DNA of 64,000 nt from Mycteria americana (GCF_035582795.1 NC_134373.1:29544501-29608500), one strand, 5' to 3'. Positions 9,854-22,879 are shown, numbered from the stretch's first letter. The notes: generated by a model from the sequence alone, not told the origin. Numbers and translations are program-made.

Positions 9854-12800
9854 CTTCAGAAAGAATAGGTGTTTTTACTGCCCTTTCTGTCTCTGGTAGA
9901 TCTGTCTGTAACTAAAGGTATCGATTCTTTCTGGGTGCCAGGAGGAGCTAATCTGTGGAGTTGTTCATATATAATTCCAGGTATCTGATCAGTACTTGTT
10001 TTGTACAGTATTTTCTAGAAAAAGAGAATGTGGATATGTGCACAGAGATGTAGGCAGATTTTGAGACTCCTTGATTATGGAAGGATGGTTTCCCCTCACC
10101 ACCATGCCCTGTGCTAGACCCAATCACAGAGACCATCCCTGCATGCAGGAAGAAATACTTTCATAGAGAAAATGGAAACAAACAGAAAAACCAAGCAGGA
10201 AGTGAAATTCCCTAAGTCAACCTGCAAACCAAGTTGGGACAATAGAATAGGGAAGCCTATGCATATTTCCATGCATACAGAAAAGTAGTGCCACCTGGCT
10301 AGTAACAAATTTTGCCAGTCCCCACAGCATTGACAGCCACAGATTTCATGCTCCAGTGTGGTGAGAAAATCTCTGAACCTTTCAAAATTCAGAAACCAGA
10401 TGAACAATTGCCAAAGATATGTGTGGAAAAGTCCACAGGGGATAATCCCTTTTTTCTCCACAGCTGGCTGGGGTGGTCCCTTTTCCACATGTTGCCCTGT
10501 CTGTTGGCGGATCATGAATTATCTCGTGTAAAACCAGCTGCTTCTCATTATTCCAGATAATGCTGAAGCCTGACATTTTTACCGCCTGATGCAAGAATCT
10601 GCATTTTTGGCTTCATCCAAACAGGAACTAAAAATGAATAGACACCAAACACTAGTCTGAAGGAGGGAGCATACTGGCACCTGGCCCCAGCTACACAGAC
10701 AAATGAAGCAAATGCAAAGAAACAAGCTAGAATTTACTGCAATCTTGATCCAGCAACTGTTGAAGTAACTGGAAAGATTTCTGTTGGATTCAATAGGCCT
10801 CAAGAGACAAGCCACCTCCCTAATGGGCATGGAAGTGGAATGCAACAGCAGCACAACATCCTAGAAAGAGATACAGTCAGGATAATAGTAACACAGGCTG
10901 CCAAATTTGAAGGTAATTGGAAAAGAATCACAAATTACAAGGGCTGTGAAATCAGACAACTCTTTCATCATTGTATGCAGTTAAACCTGATAAGCAATGT
11001 CTAGATGGTGGGGATGTTTTGAAGCTAAATATATTTTTAATGTGGTATGCATCTTCTTTGATGTAGAAATTTTCATTAAATGTTCATCTGTTTAATTATT
11101 ATTTACTTTGTACAGAATGTTGGGATTTACTAAGATGAAAGAAGCTATTGTTTGTTTATTATTTTGTGAGTGACAATGCCAGGGCTGACTCCTAAAGTAG
11201 TTCATCAGTTGTAACATAAGACCTCAAGCCATTCTAATATAGACGATATTCTTGGAAAAATCAACTTTGATGAAAATGCATATCCACAAAGGATACTCCG
11301 TAATTAGAGGAGGTACAAAGCATTGAATGTGCCAGTAAAGTCAATTAAACACTAATTACTATTGGATTCGGATCTGCCATTGCATGATAAATTGCTCAAG
11401 TAAAAGTATCTTCACACAGAGGTGCCAAATTCACCCCTGCTGATGATACAGATGTTTTTTCAACTACCCCTCTGATTCTGTTTGAAATAAAAATGCAAAA
11501 TTTTCCCTTGTTGTAGGCAGCAGTGTGAAAAACTCATTAGCTGATATAATCTTTATAGGTAGTTTTCTTTGTGTGGTTACATGACAATCCCTCACTTTCC
11601 ACATTTCTAGGCTGTGCTAATGATTTCACACCCTCTTTTCTCAGGAGGCAGAAGTCTTTCTGCAACGTGCAGTTGACATATGGTTAATGTCTACCCCTTT
11701 GCTATCATTCAGGTGATGGAGAGCTTTGGAAACCTCTTGACTTCATATCAATCTCAATGTGCTCCATCAGGAATTCTGCAGATGACTGTGATTCAGCTTT
11801 TTAAACATTTCCAGGAAGTTCATCGCTCATTGCCACTTTTCTCCTTACCTTTCGATGTTAACAAGTTTCCATATGCTGTTTCCATATGCCATGTGGCTTT
11901 CATAAGATCTCAGGCAGTAACTTCTCCAAAAGCTCAGATACCTTTGTGGTAGTTTTCTTTAACAGCATATTCATTCAAAACGTGATGACAAAGTGAAAGA
12001 CATCCATTCCACTGGCTTCAGTGTGCTTTGGAAGGGTCTCTAATGGAGTCCAATTTCAAAGATTTTTAAGATGGGGAGAGACCAGTATGATCTCTTAGAA
12101 TAATTTCTGCTTGAGTTACTCAGTTTTCCATCATCCAGCCTCCCTCCCTATTAAAGCTATAAAAATTATATTTGAGATAGAGTGGAAAACTTCAACTGTT
12201 GTTAGCACAAATTTCATGTTACTCCATCTTTCAGACCTCAGCTGCTCTAAGCATGTTCAAGACAATAACTTCAAACTTGCTGCCGACTTACTGAAACTCC
12301 CTTAGACTTAAGTCAGTCTGATCAATGTGTGTCTTACAGCCCCAGCACAAAACCCGAATGGTGCCTCCACAGTGCAGATGCACAAGAGAAGAAGTTTAAA
12401 TGTCTTTAGAGAGATAAAAGTCAGGTGTAACTAATTTCTTGAATGTAGTACCTCAGTCCCTCCTCCCTCAGCCTGGTTTCCCATTGCCATATCTGAATGA
12501 GCTCCCTTCTTCCACAGAGACACCTGACTTTGTCACTCCATTTACTCTCTTTTCTCTCTTTTTCTGAACTCTTTCTTTCATTTCCCCCCACCTCCCCTTT
12601 CAAAGGAGACTGTGGTGCTTTTTGAAACTGTTGATTACAGATTAAGGTAGCCAAAGTTATATGTTTCTCTGCACCTTTGGCTGAGGGAAAACACCTTCAT
12701 TTCTCCTAAGCACTTTTATTTGTAGCTGACAGTGCTCCTGCCCCTCCAGTGTGTGCTGTCTCTGCTCAGTGGTGAGGTGAGGGCTGGAGAAAGGGGCTGT

Positions 12801-13071
12801 TCAGGAATCCCACACAAATAACATTTATTACTGCTCACCTTGGGCGACATAGAAACACAAATCTTCCAGCAATGCACTAAAGTGAGCAGTCTGGGCCCAG
12901 CCACCCAAGCAGAAGCACATCATTTATTACTTATTTAGATAATTATCACTGCAGTGCAGTAGAAACGATAACTCCATGGGATGAGTGATTTAACTTCAGT
13001 GCAAGCCCATTAGTCACAAAGGGACGGGCTGCTCACATTGCACCCCACAGACATCACCAGGACTAATCCTC
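9854..13071. other. Unique noncoding DNA
   Basis: No gene is supported. A 133-codon minus-strand frame (10114-10515) and several shorter ones show no family motifs and overlap frames on the other strand. A copy of the scattered 'GACTTCAATGGG'-like motif lies at 10741-10800. Sequence from 12.7 to 13.0 kb is somewhat GC-richer and has no recognised content. Confidence 0.5.
10741..10800 (+). repeat. Short old repeat motif (CAATGGG-like, copy A)
   Basis: The segment reads TTGATCCAGCAACTGTTGAAG and then CTGTTGGATTCAATAGGC. This resembles a phrase of the type 'TGATCCA...TTGAAGTAA...CCATTGACTTCAATGGG' that I associate with old interspersed repeats of sauropsid genomes. Similar copies occur near 16.7, 17.15, 36.45 and 61.15 kb. 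The repeat family is not identified. Confidence 0.35.
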
Positions 13072-13130
13072 TATAGCTCATGAGAAGGCAGAACATGAAC
13101 GTATAGCTCATGAGAAGACAGAACATGAAC
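13072..13130. repeat. Two-copy tandem duplication, 30-bp unit
   Basis: A 30-bp unit starting TATAGCTCATGAGAAG (13072-13101) is followed directly by a second copy (13102-13130) with a single G/A difference. The unit is a multiple of three, so the overlapping 148-codon minus-strand ATG frame (13010-13456) gains a repeated 10-residue segment, but that frame has no other sign of being coding. Confidence 0.85.
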
Positions 13131-14090
13131 AAATAAAGGTTTATCTTCACCACACTTGTTTCTTCAAGCGGAGAGATTGAAATTTTTTCATGGGGAGGCA
13201 CAGGTGCTGAAAGTGCCTTCCTGACAGCTACGTGTGACACCAGCCACTTGCTACTCTGCTTGCTTCCATCCAGTGTAAACCGTAACCTGGACTGTGCAGG
13301 CTTCCCCAGAGGGGTGGGAAAAGCTGATGCTGCATCTGCAGCTCTTGAGAAAGACCTAGTTTGAAATACATGATTCTGTGACTTGTTCTCAAAAGGTAGA
13401 AATCCAGTCGTGCTTAGGTAGGTTTCTTTCTCTTTGCATCTTAAGAAATAAAGCATGCATAGAGCAGAGATGAATGAGTACTGTCCAGAAACAGAAGTAT
13501 AGCTACATCATTTCAAAGATGTCAGGCACTTTCTATTTCATACCAGACAATACCAGCTAGGCAACCTCATTTGTATGGAGATGGTTTGGGTGTCTGTAGC
13601 CATTTCTACATCAACAGAGATGAGACACGGTGGGCAAACCAGTTTGTGCTGCAGACCTGTTGTCCACACTATACTTGTTCTGGGGATTTTATTTCACAGT
13701 AGCTCTAGTCTTGTCCTGTGTAGTGACTGCTCAGTAGCAGCTGGACCACCTTAGGTACTTTTCTGGGGTTCGTCTTCCAGTTTAAGGGCTTATTTTGTTG
13801 TTCATCCAAGAAGAACCCAGACTGTGCACCACAAGAACACTCCACAATGTGAACCAAAGCCTAGCAAGTGGGGACAGTCAGGACATTCACATCAAAAATG
13901 TATTCATGATCTGAGCTAAAATGCAAATGTTGATGCAATATCTAACACAGAGGTGATGAGTTACAAGTCCAGTTGCAAAGTACTGTGTTGAAGACAGGAG
14001 GTTAAGATGTGCTTCCTTTAATGCTCAATTACTCTTTCTTCTCTAACTAGTAAAACTTGAGGTGCAGTACTTTCAGGTGAAGTTTTTTCA
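13131..14090. other. Unique noncoding DNA
   Basis: No gene or recognised repeat is seen apart from the 5' part of a long minus-strand open frame (13010-13456), which lacks any family signature. Confidence 0.5.
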
Positions 14091-14169
14091 TTACATTACC
14101 ATTAGAAGTAATTACCATTACCATTAATTACCAGTAATTACCATTAAAGGTAATTACCATTACCATTAG
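14091..14169. repeat. Degenerate ATTACC/TTAATTACC tandem repeat
   Basis: The hexamer ATTACC and its variants (ATTAATTACC, GTAATTACC) recur about nine times over 80 bp. The units alternate between 6 and about 10-11 bp, so this is an imperfect minisatellite-like array and not a clean microsatellite. The repeated TAATTA cores are generic homeodomain-type sites, without evidence of use. Confidence 0.8.
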
Positions 14170-16684
14170 GCAAAGGGAAATTTTGTGGTCAAGATCTTAC
14201 TGGAAAAGCTTTAAATGAGGACATTTATTGATATTTGGAATTCAGTTCATGACATGTTTTTTACCATGACTATTGATTCTTCTACCTGGAGAGCATTGCT
14301 AGTGATTCTCAGGTGTTCGGCCCTCATACCTTGCTTTTAGTCACGTTTAAATAAATAAGTACACAAATTATGTAAATTAAATCTCTTCTTCCTTGTTATC
14401 TCATCACAAGTAGGCAGAGGAACTGTCAGTTAGTGTCTATTTTATCTTAATAACATGAGTTGGGTTGTTTTCTCATGTATGTGTTTCCCTACTTCCTCTG
14501 TTCTGAGTCAAATTTAAAAGAAAATGTGAAAGAACATGACAGGGCATACATATAGACCAAAACCATTTATGGCTGAAACATCAAAAATTTTCAGCTTTCA
14601 GGGTCTTGAAGAGTTGAGGAGGGGAATGAGAAGACTATGGCAGTTATTTGTAGGGAGGTGACGGTTTCATGAAACATCAGGAAAAAAATTGTACTTAAGA
14701 GCAGGAAAACCAGCATTTTAAATCCAGAAAACAAGGCTTTAAAGCAAGAGTTCCAAACCATCAGCGGTTTATGGAGCACTTCCCACAGTCACAGTCAAAT
14801 GTATTAGTTGTTAACTCAAATTGTTTACACATTATAAACAATTTAAATTGCTTATAAATTAAAACTGCTTATAAAGTGCTTGCTGTACTTTTAGTTTTGA
14901 GTATTTATAACATTTAACAAACAATGATGTAACCTCACATAGTCTATGTATTACTACATTGTTACTGTCTATGTCTGCTAAAACCTTCACTAAATTTCCA
15001 AAAGCTATTAAAGCAGGGATAGAAACACAAACACTTATAAACTTTAACACCTTGTTAGCACAAAATATATTGAAAGTCTTACATGGGGAGGAAACTCACT
15101 CATAAACCAGCCAATGCCATTTACTTTAAAACCCACTTAATAGTAAAATAAAATAATTTTTTTTTTTTAAATCTTGTTTTATGAAAATGTTTACCTTATT
15201 ATGAAAACCACTTTAAAGTCTTTCCAAAATGTATTCAGAGGTCTCCAAACCAAACGATTGCTTATTTTCAGCTTCTTTTAAAAAATCTGAAAAGCTGAAA
15301 CTTTACAAAGTGTGGTTTAAAAATAACAATTGTCTATGACTATGTATTGTCACTCTAAAAAAGAAAGTAAAAGGAATTTTCATTTAAAAAATCTTTCACT
15401 TTATTATTCTTCATTCCTTCTGCTAGTGCACTAAATTATTAATGCTGTGGTAATAAAGTCTATTTAAAATGTGGACTGGCTAAGTGTACTTTTAAATACG
15501 TGGTGATCTCCAAAGGAAGACAGGGATTTCAGCAAAGTATTAGTTAAATTAGAAAGGTTTTAGCCAAACTACTTCCTACCAGGTGCACAGCCCAGCTCCA
15601 GACCCTTTTCAGTGTGTGTATCCTTTGCCCAACTATTGGGAAAGACACTCGTTGAATTCCTCTTTGGAATGAACACAGTTATTTTTATCCCCATCACTTC
15701 TATGTCAGTAGGACAAGAGTAAGAGCAAACCTTCATCTAAATTAGTCCTTAATCCCTCCAGGGACATCCTATGCCAAGGTCATTATGGCTTATTACCTGA
15801 ACAAAAGAAAGTAAGTAAATAAAGCCAAATTGGAAGCATAAGAGGTTTGCTTCCTTGTTCCTATTCAAACCTGTTTCAGGATTGTGGGAGACGTGAATTT
15901 ATTAAAAACTGTAGAGAAAATAAGATGTGGCCTACCACATTATTTTGCCTGAAATTTGTGCCATTGCATTTGATGACTGTTTCCCACACCATCCAGGCTT
16001 GCGATACGTGGTTAACCTCCAGCTTTTCCCTGTGTGCCTAAACCATGCCTAAATTCTGTCACGTTTTCCCCTGGAGCATCTCTGATCTCTGCCCTCTCCT
16101 TTTGTCCTGACAGGTGCATCCCCTGCCTGCGTCTTTCCTGGTGTTACTACTGCAATCCACTCATCTCAGAGCTTTTCACAGTCTAACCCCAGGCCCCTTT
16201 CATCACCAGCTAGCTCAAAGTGCTGCTGAAAAAAAACTATCTTTCTTAATTTTGTCTCTTCCTCAATGCCTCTGAGTGATTTATCTTTCTCACTTGCCGC
16301 CTCAACCCAGTCACTGACAGCCATACATGCGTACGCACGCACACACACGTGCACACGCTCTCTTTGACAAATTTCTCTAGCTTCCCAATATGCTTTACAG
16401 CAAATTCAAAACTGTTCCTTTTGCAAGCTGACACCACCGATCACATGCAAGAGAGTAACACTTTCTCCAAGCTCGGCAGAGACACAGAGGAACAGAGAGC
16501 TGTCACACATGCACTGCCCAAGTGCTCCAGTTTCTTCGACATCCTTTCTCTAAAGTGAAAACCTGTCTCTGTTCTTTTTGTATTATTTTTGGAAAATGGG
16601 GGGTGTCTAGATTAGTTTACTTTTTCCTCAGCACAACAACTCCTCCACTAAAAACTTTAACTAAGCTGGTTTTTAAAAGTGAAA

Positions 16685-16750
16685 ACCTGTAGGGCTCAGT
16701 CATGTGCCTATTCAAATAAATAGGAGCACCTCCGTTGACTTCGCCCAACA
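16685..16750 (+). repeat. Short old repeat motif (copy B)
   Basis: GGGCTCAGTCATGTGCCTATTC is followed by AAATAGGAGCACCTCCGTTGACTTC. This is similar to the phrase in copy A and to a 'CTCAGTCCTGC...CCATTGACTTC' text common in old sauropsid repeats. Family unidentified. Confidence 0.35.
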
Positions 16751-17139
16751 CTGCTAGCAGCAGCGAAGAGACTGAATCCTGATATCCCTGGGTAGATATC
16801 CCTGGCTTACCCACAGAATACATTAGAGGCCATCTGAGATACCAGGTCCTTTGTGGTCTATTTGGCTCTCCAAACACTTAATTCTCAAAACCAGGGTCAG
16901 ATCCAAAACCAAGCAAAATGAGGGGAATATTTTTCATTACAATAATGGCTTTTGAATCAGGAGACAGGCCCAGAGATTGCACGGAAGGTCATGTTATCTG
17001 AGGTTTCCAATACAATGATTGCCATTAAAAAGTCAATATTTAGCACCAGTCACTATGAAACTGCATCTGACCTGCCACATTTCCCCTAGGACCTTAGAAC
17101 AGTAATATATCTGAATTGGGAGTTTCAGAACTGCTCGAT

Positions 17140-17210
17140 ATTGGTTTAATTCTGCTGCCATTGAAACTGTTGGTAAGATTTCCATTAATTTCAATAGAAC
17201 AAAGTTAAAC
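17140..17210 (+). repeat. Short old repeat motif (copy C)
   Basis: CTGCCATTGAAACTGTTGGTAAG is followed by TCCATTAATTTCAATAGAAC. It has the same order of elements as copy A (a TTGAA phrase, a GTAA phrase, then ATTTCAATAG), which supports common descent. Confidence 0.4.
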
Positions 17211-18007
17211 TCAATGTAAAAGCTACATCATCCATTGTGTCAATGTGGCGTTTTATTTCATGTTAATGATAATGGCTAAAAAAGTTTTTAAAAGCAGTTC
17301 ATCTTGCACTATTATGGAAATAAAGGGAGAAAGTACTGTGAGGTGCAATGCAGAAGAGATATATGACTTTTTACCAGGGTTCAGCTAACCTTTGATCACC
17401 TTTAAAAATTAAAGTGATTTTAGGGCTGAAAAATGCTCATAATAAAAGACTTAAAGAGCTCAATCTGCTCATCAAAAAAGATCAATAGTTACTTAATTGC
17501 AATGTATAAGTGCCTTCATGAAGAGAAAATCATGTAGTAAAGGACTCAATCTATCATGGAAAAGCACAACAAGAACCATTGGCTTCATGTTACACCAGGT
17601 AAAATCTGCATAGAAAGAAAGCATCTGTCTTTTTTCTTCCTTTTTTTTAAATAAAATGTGCTGATTAAGTTTCCACATTTTAACAGATTCAAACAAGGAC
17701 TGAAGCTGATGTCCTAAAACTGATGTGGTGGTCAAACACAAGTTATCGGTCTCATTAACAGGCTAACTGGGAAAAGAAAGGAAAAAGGAAGAAAAATTGG
17801 TGTTATTACGCAGAATGCTGGAAATACTTAAAATTTCTGATTTCTGGAATTTCTTCCCAATTACCCCACGCTTCCAACAAAGAAAACAGAGGAAAATAGA
17901 GAGTAGGGGGGGAAAAAAAGAGAGGGAAGAATATACTCCCAATGTGAATCAGTTGACCAGTTGAGGATCCAGGCAACAACCTGCAGGAGTTGAGCAAAAG
18001 TTGGGGT

Positions 18008-18035
18008 GTTGGTTTGGTTTGGTTTGGTTTGGTTT
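18008..18035 (+). repeat. (GGTTT)n pentanucleotide microsatellite
   Basis: Five perfect GGTTT units run from 18011 to 18035, with a partial unit before them. Confidence 0.95.
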
Positions 18036-19698
18036 AATTCAGAAAGATATATTTCATGGAATTGAATAAAGACTGAGATCATGTGGTACTTTAAAATGTA
18101 GATCATTGTTGACTTTGTAGAGGAAAAGCTTGTTCATTTTCTGTTTGGTGTTGCTCTTTATTTTGTCCCATTCTGTTGTGTGTCACCGTATTGTGACTTT
18201 ACATTACCAGTAAAATTAAAAGTAGCCTAATATAAAACATTCATTTGGATACATTCACTCTGTTACCTCAGTAGCTGTTATGTGATTTTTTAAAATGATT
18301 TAAAAAAATACATGCTCTTATTTGTAATTCTCCTGCTTTAGTAATACTGCCAGCTGTACTTTCCACTTCACATGAATTCAGGTCTATTCCAATTTTCCAC
18401 TTCCCTGCCTTTAATCCCAGTGTTACAAATGGAATCCCATGCTACACTAATATCTCTTACTCACTGGCACAGAAGAGATCAATATTTCAAAATGCCATAT
18501 GTTTTATAGATCAACTGCCTTGTGCATGAGAATCCAATGGCATCTGAACCATTACACAATATTTGTAAGTTACACAAGCCAAGGATTGTGAAGCCTGTCT
18601 TTGCACACCATATCATATCCTAAAATGTCTGTACTCATCTGTGAAAGGTTTTACTATTTCTATGAAACTTGACTAAGTTACTCAAATCCTTGATCTCCTC
18701 TCACCATAAACCATTCTCTGTGGCCTATAGGCATGGTAGAGACTTTAATAATGTGAACATTTTGTCCTTCACAGACATGCAAAGATCTCAGGAAACTTTT
18801 AGTAAGGTTTCACAGCAGTCCAGCAAAACTTGGCTGAGCATCAGCACTTGGGCAAGCAGAGGTGAAGGCAGAGCTGGCATTTGTTTGATCACTGAGGTTA
18901 ATTTTACCAATCCTTTGGACTGATTCACCTGCAAGTACAGATTCAGAACTAGTCTTAACAATGAGCCACTGGACACACACAGACCTTGCAGGAAACCACA
19001 GGGCATTTTACATTTCAAGGGATGCTTACTACTCCTGCATGGGTCCCGACTCAATTCCCTGAGCTGGGCAACTGCTCTAAAGGTGACACCATGTTTTTGT
19101 GGAACCATCTTGATTTTGACAAGTTTATGACAGAACCCAAGCTAGGCTCCAGATTTCAAAACTGGAGCTCCAGACCGGGTTCCTTGGGAGCGATAGTCTG
19201 TTCTGGTTTTTGGGAAGTTTTCCTGGTTTGCTGCCGGATCATCTCTCAGGTTCCCACCTGCTGAATTGCTTCAGGGTTGACAGCCCTGTGACTACCAGAG
19301 GCCAGTGCAGACTGTCGTAGACCACTGTCTCTGTTCCTGTTCCCAGAACATCATTAAGTTAGGTCTCCACTCCAACAAGAAGAAAAACATACTTTAAAAA
19401 AAACTCTTTTCCACCAAGTGCAAGGACCTTAGTCTGTCTATGTCTGCTCAAGCATGCTGGACACTGACGATGGTGACAAGTCAGAGATGAAGGGAGAAAA
19501 ACTTCCTTGCTTAAGAGCATTTCTTGGCTTTGCCCTTCCCTAACTTAAAAGTATGTCAGCATGTGTGAATTGCCTTTGAAAAAGTCCGGAAGAAAACACT
19601 ATTGAATACACTTTTCCCACTAGAGAGGATTAGAGACCGAGCATATGATACGTTAGACGTGCTGCTTAACGCATCACTGACATTCAGAGTAACGACTG
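18036..19698. other. Unique noncoding DNA
   Basis: No gene, RNA or recognised repeat is seen. Open frames at 18669-18923 (plus) and 18788-19108 (minus) overlap on opposite strands, with no family resemblance. Confidence 0.5.
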
Positions 19699-19790
19699 GA
19701 ATAGAATAGAATAGAATAGAATAGAATAGAATAGAAAAGAAAAGAAAAGAAAAGAAAAGAAAAGAAAAGAAAAGAAAAGAAAAGAAAAGA
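19699..19790 (+). repeat. Compound pentanucleotide microsatellite (AATAG)n(AAAAG)n
   Basis: About seven AATAG units (from 19699) pass directly into about eleven AAAAG units ending at 19790, all essentially perfect. The block change from T to A at the third position suggests a point change in one unit that then spread by slippage. The reverse strand reads as a long Phe/Leu/Ser peptide in two frames, which is spurious. Confidence 0.97.
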
Positions 19791-21689
19791 ACCTTGACTC
19801 CTTCCAACTAACCTTAAACAAAAGAAATTTTCAAGTGGCGAAAACTGAATCGGGAGTGAAACTTGGGTGGTAGATTCCACTCTGCAGAAACATTTTGTTC
19901 CACATGTAGCATTGTCTCTTCATGGTATTGTTTACATGAAAATTAGTATAAATAGCAGCCTGAAGCCCTGGAGAAGTCTCTGAGCTAGCAATCTGGATTT
20001 TAATAATGCTGCTGTATTTCTTCACCATATTATTGCAAATTTATATAATGAGTAGTTTTCCTCTGAGGAAATGGCCAAGATAGTAGTACTTGAGGGAAGC
20101 TCTTTAAAGGCTATTAAAACGCTGTTATTATAAGTTTTTAATAACAAGTTGGAGGAAGACCTTACCAGTGAGGGTCAGCTGGGATCCATAAATAAATCAG
20201 ACTTCAGACTTTACGTCCATCTATAATGAGTACAGTCAGAGTACATCTGGTCAGACAAGTTTTAGAGTAGTGTGTCTAGGTGAAGTTGGTTGGATTCAGC
20301 CTGGCATGTCTTTGTAAAACCCTCTTCCTCTACTGAATGCAGGAATATGTAAAAAGAGGACTTTGATCTGGGAATAAGAGTCCTTCTGTCCAGAAAGAAT
20401 TTCTGTCTGTAGGGAACAGAGAATTGAAGCAAGAGCAAAGCCACTGAAAATGTTTTACTTACGTAAACAAATTTGCTACAGATTTTTGCCACAAACAAGC
20501 TGAGTACTTTAAAATATCTCCATCCTTTCTTCTTTTCACTTAAATTTTTAGTCTTGGTGGGTATTTTTATTTATTTATCTTAATGGCTGACTGATCTAAG
20601 TATTACTGCAAATAGTACATAATAATAGTAATTCCAAAGCTCTCTCCCACTGTATGTTGTTTGTGTAGGGAAGGACATTTCATTTCATACATCATTTACA
20701 ACTCCCTGCTATAATTCTAGGAAGTCAGAAAGCTTTTAAAATTTAATGAGCAAAAATTTTATGCTTTTGCAACATCCAAAATTGGAATATACCAAGCAGT
20801 TGCATGCAGGAGATTTTCTCTTGACACTGGTTTCATTTTCTTTCCACTACACCAATAAGAATTCCTCTACTCTGAAGTTAATTAAGCTGAATAGGAAAAA
20901 AGACATTTATGTGAATCATCTCCAACGTCCTAATCCATTTGTGTATATATTTCTCCTCTAAGATGCTCCCGGCTACTATATTTCATAAACAAATTGCATG
21001 TAGAAGTTGCAATTTTCTTACCTCTTTAACAGAATGATCCTTTAAAGGAGCTCTGAAATATCTCTGTATCCTAGAGGATAAATTTTCAGTCCCACTGAAG
21101 AACCATGCCCTTTTCTGTGTGATGCCTTGCCTGGCAGCACTGCACTCTGAGCACATTAATACTAGTTTATTACACTGCCATAAATTAGTTAATTTATCCT
21201 AAAGTGCTTTGTGTCCATATGCAATGTCTTTTTTAATTATTTAGCATGTTTGGGCACAGTAATTAATCTTATTTGGAACAAACTTTTCTTAAGTTTAAAA
21301 TGGGTATGTTCACCTCAAAACTCTTCGGTATGCTTCCCTAAATAAACAGGGATCAGAAATGGACTCAGAAAGTAATGTGTCAGTGAAATGCCACTTCTTT
21401 AAGCCTAACTTTTTTGATTCAGAACAGCACAGATTGGGCAAACATTTGTGGAGTCTGTCTTAGAACTTCTGGAGTCAGAAATAGTGAACCAGAAATCGCA
21501 TGGGCACTCATATCCATGCGGCACAGGGCCAGCCAACAAATCTGGAGGCATGCACGTGCACAAGGAGACGATGCCCAGAAATATGTGGCCTCCATTTTTA
21601 GGAGGTAATTTTTAGGAAACAAAAGTAACAGGGCACAGGGTGCTGGGTGACTACTGATGGGGATATAGTCTGGAAGGGATTTCAGCTCC
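19791..21689. other. AT-rich unique noncoding DNA
   Basis: No gene or repeat is recognised. Short plus and minus frames overlap, with no protein family match. Confidence 0.5.
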
Positions 21690-21835
21690 CTGCCTTATCA
21701 CTAGCCTGACAAGTGCCTCTGGGAAAACCATCCCTCCTTCCCCATCTGTCAAAAAGAGCTAATGCTGACCTCCTTCGCAAAGCACCTGGAGATCAATCGA
21801 TGAGTAATGCTGCAGAAGAGGCTCGTACTCTCATT
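21690..21835 (-). repeat. Possible MIR/L2-like ancient repeat
   Basis: The plus strand contains TTCCCCATCTGTCAAAAAGA, then TAATGCTGACCTCC, then AAAGCACCTGGAGATCAATC. This has the order of the 'CCCCATCTGTAAAATGGG ... AATACCTACCTC ... AAAGCGCTTAGAGATC' text of old amniote MIR/L2-type elements read from the minus strand. It is highly diverged; another old CR1/L3-like element is possible. Confidence 0.4.
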
Positions 21836-22850
21836 CACAAGTGAGAACAAATCACTTGGTTTTCAGAGTTTTAAAAGATCCACTGAGAAAGGCATCAATC
21901 ATCCTGGATTTAAAACCTGGAATCCAGCTTGTCTTGCAGTCACGGCCACGTGGTGAAGCCCTTCAGTGTGGTGGAATGAATAGCAACGGATGCGCTCCGT
22001 CGTGCAACTCCCATTTTTGAGTTTGCAGCAGCAGGGAGAGGAGGAGGGAAGCACCAAGGGTCAAGCTGCTTTCATTCTGCTTTTCTTTTAATGACACACA
22101 ACATCTGCCATGATACCCCTGCTCAGTGCCAAGGATTCTTTATATTTAAAGGGCAATCAAATGCCCTGCCTGACAAAAGGTGGCAAGCAATCCAGTGAGA
22201 AGTTCAGTTGTTGTCATCGTCTGTGACTGCAGGACTGTTTCTGACTGCGACCTTGACTACCGTCCTCTCTTCTCTGAAAAAATGCTGGCGAGCTGGCACA
22301 TACTCCCAAAAGTTTCTTGCAGGCATTATTCCCAGCCCTGCCGCAAAGCACCAGGACACCTCTGTGCTCAGCCCATCTGTGCCCTCGAGGATGCAGTCAG
22401 CTTTTCACCTCTGCTGTGGAAAAAGTTATTTTCTTGTATTTATTTTCCACCGAGACTGTTTGAATCATGTTCAGGGTTTCAAATGACACTTGCTCAAAAA
22501 GACTACGGCAGTGACTGAGGTAAATGATTAGCATTCTCCTCCGTCTGGAAATTATCCATGTATTTTATGCTCAAACCTCTACCTCTTTGCAGCAATAGTA
22601 CTGTATTTGAAATCATATACATTGGTCAGAACTAAGATATAGGAAAAGCAGGGCAAGGCCACCTGATTTTGAGTTATAAAAACGCTGGATTAGTGGAAAT
22701 GCGAAACTTTCAGCCAACACACAGTTCTGACATTTCAAATATGATTTGTTCCAAATCAAAAGTTCCTGTTAACAAAGCTAAAAAAATTGTTCTGCATCAT
22801 TTGAAATATTGATTTCAACCATGATTTAAGCATATATCACATTAAATTAA
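21836..22850. other. Unique noncoding DNA
   Basis: A moderately GC-richer patch (about 22.2-22.5 kb) carries two overlapping plus-strand frames (22180-22518 and 22208-22486). Having two open frames on one strand is a composition effect, and neither shows a domain. No gene is called. Confidence 0.45.
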
Positions 22851-22879
22851 ATTATGTATATTTTCTAAATATACATAAT
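22851..22879. repeat. Perfect 13-bp inverted repeat with 3-nt loop
   Basis: ATTATGTATATTT (22851-22863) is the exact reverse complement of AAATATACATAAT (22867-22879), separated by TCT. The hairpin is perfect but purely AT-rich apart from one G:C pair per arm. No U-run or flanking gene suggests a terminator; it may be a cruciform-prone site. Confidence 0.85.

Larger units (their letters stand above)
14170..18007. other. AT-rich unique noncoding DNA
   Basis: No gene is supported. There are T and A runs near 15,150, and a short CA-rich stretch (CGCACACACACG) near 16,335-16,350. Two copies of the scattered CAATGGG-like motif lie at 16685-16750 and 17140-17210. All open frames are short and composition-driven. 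Confidence 0.5.
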
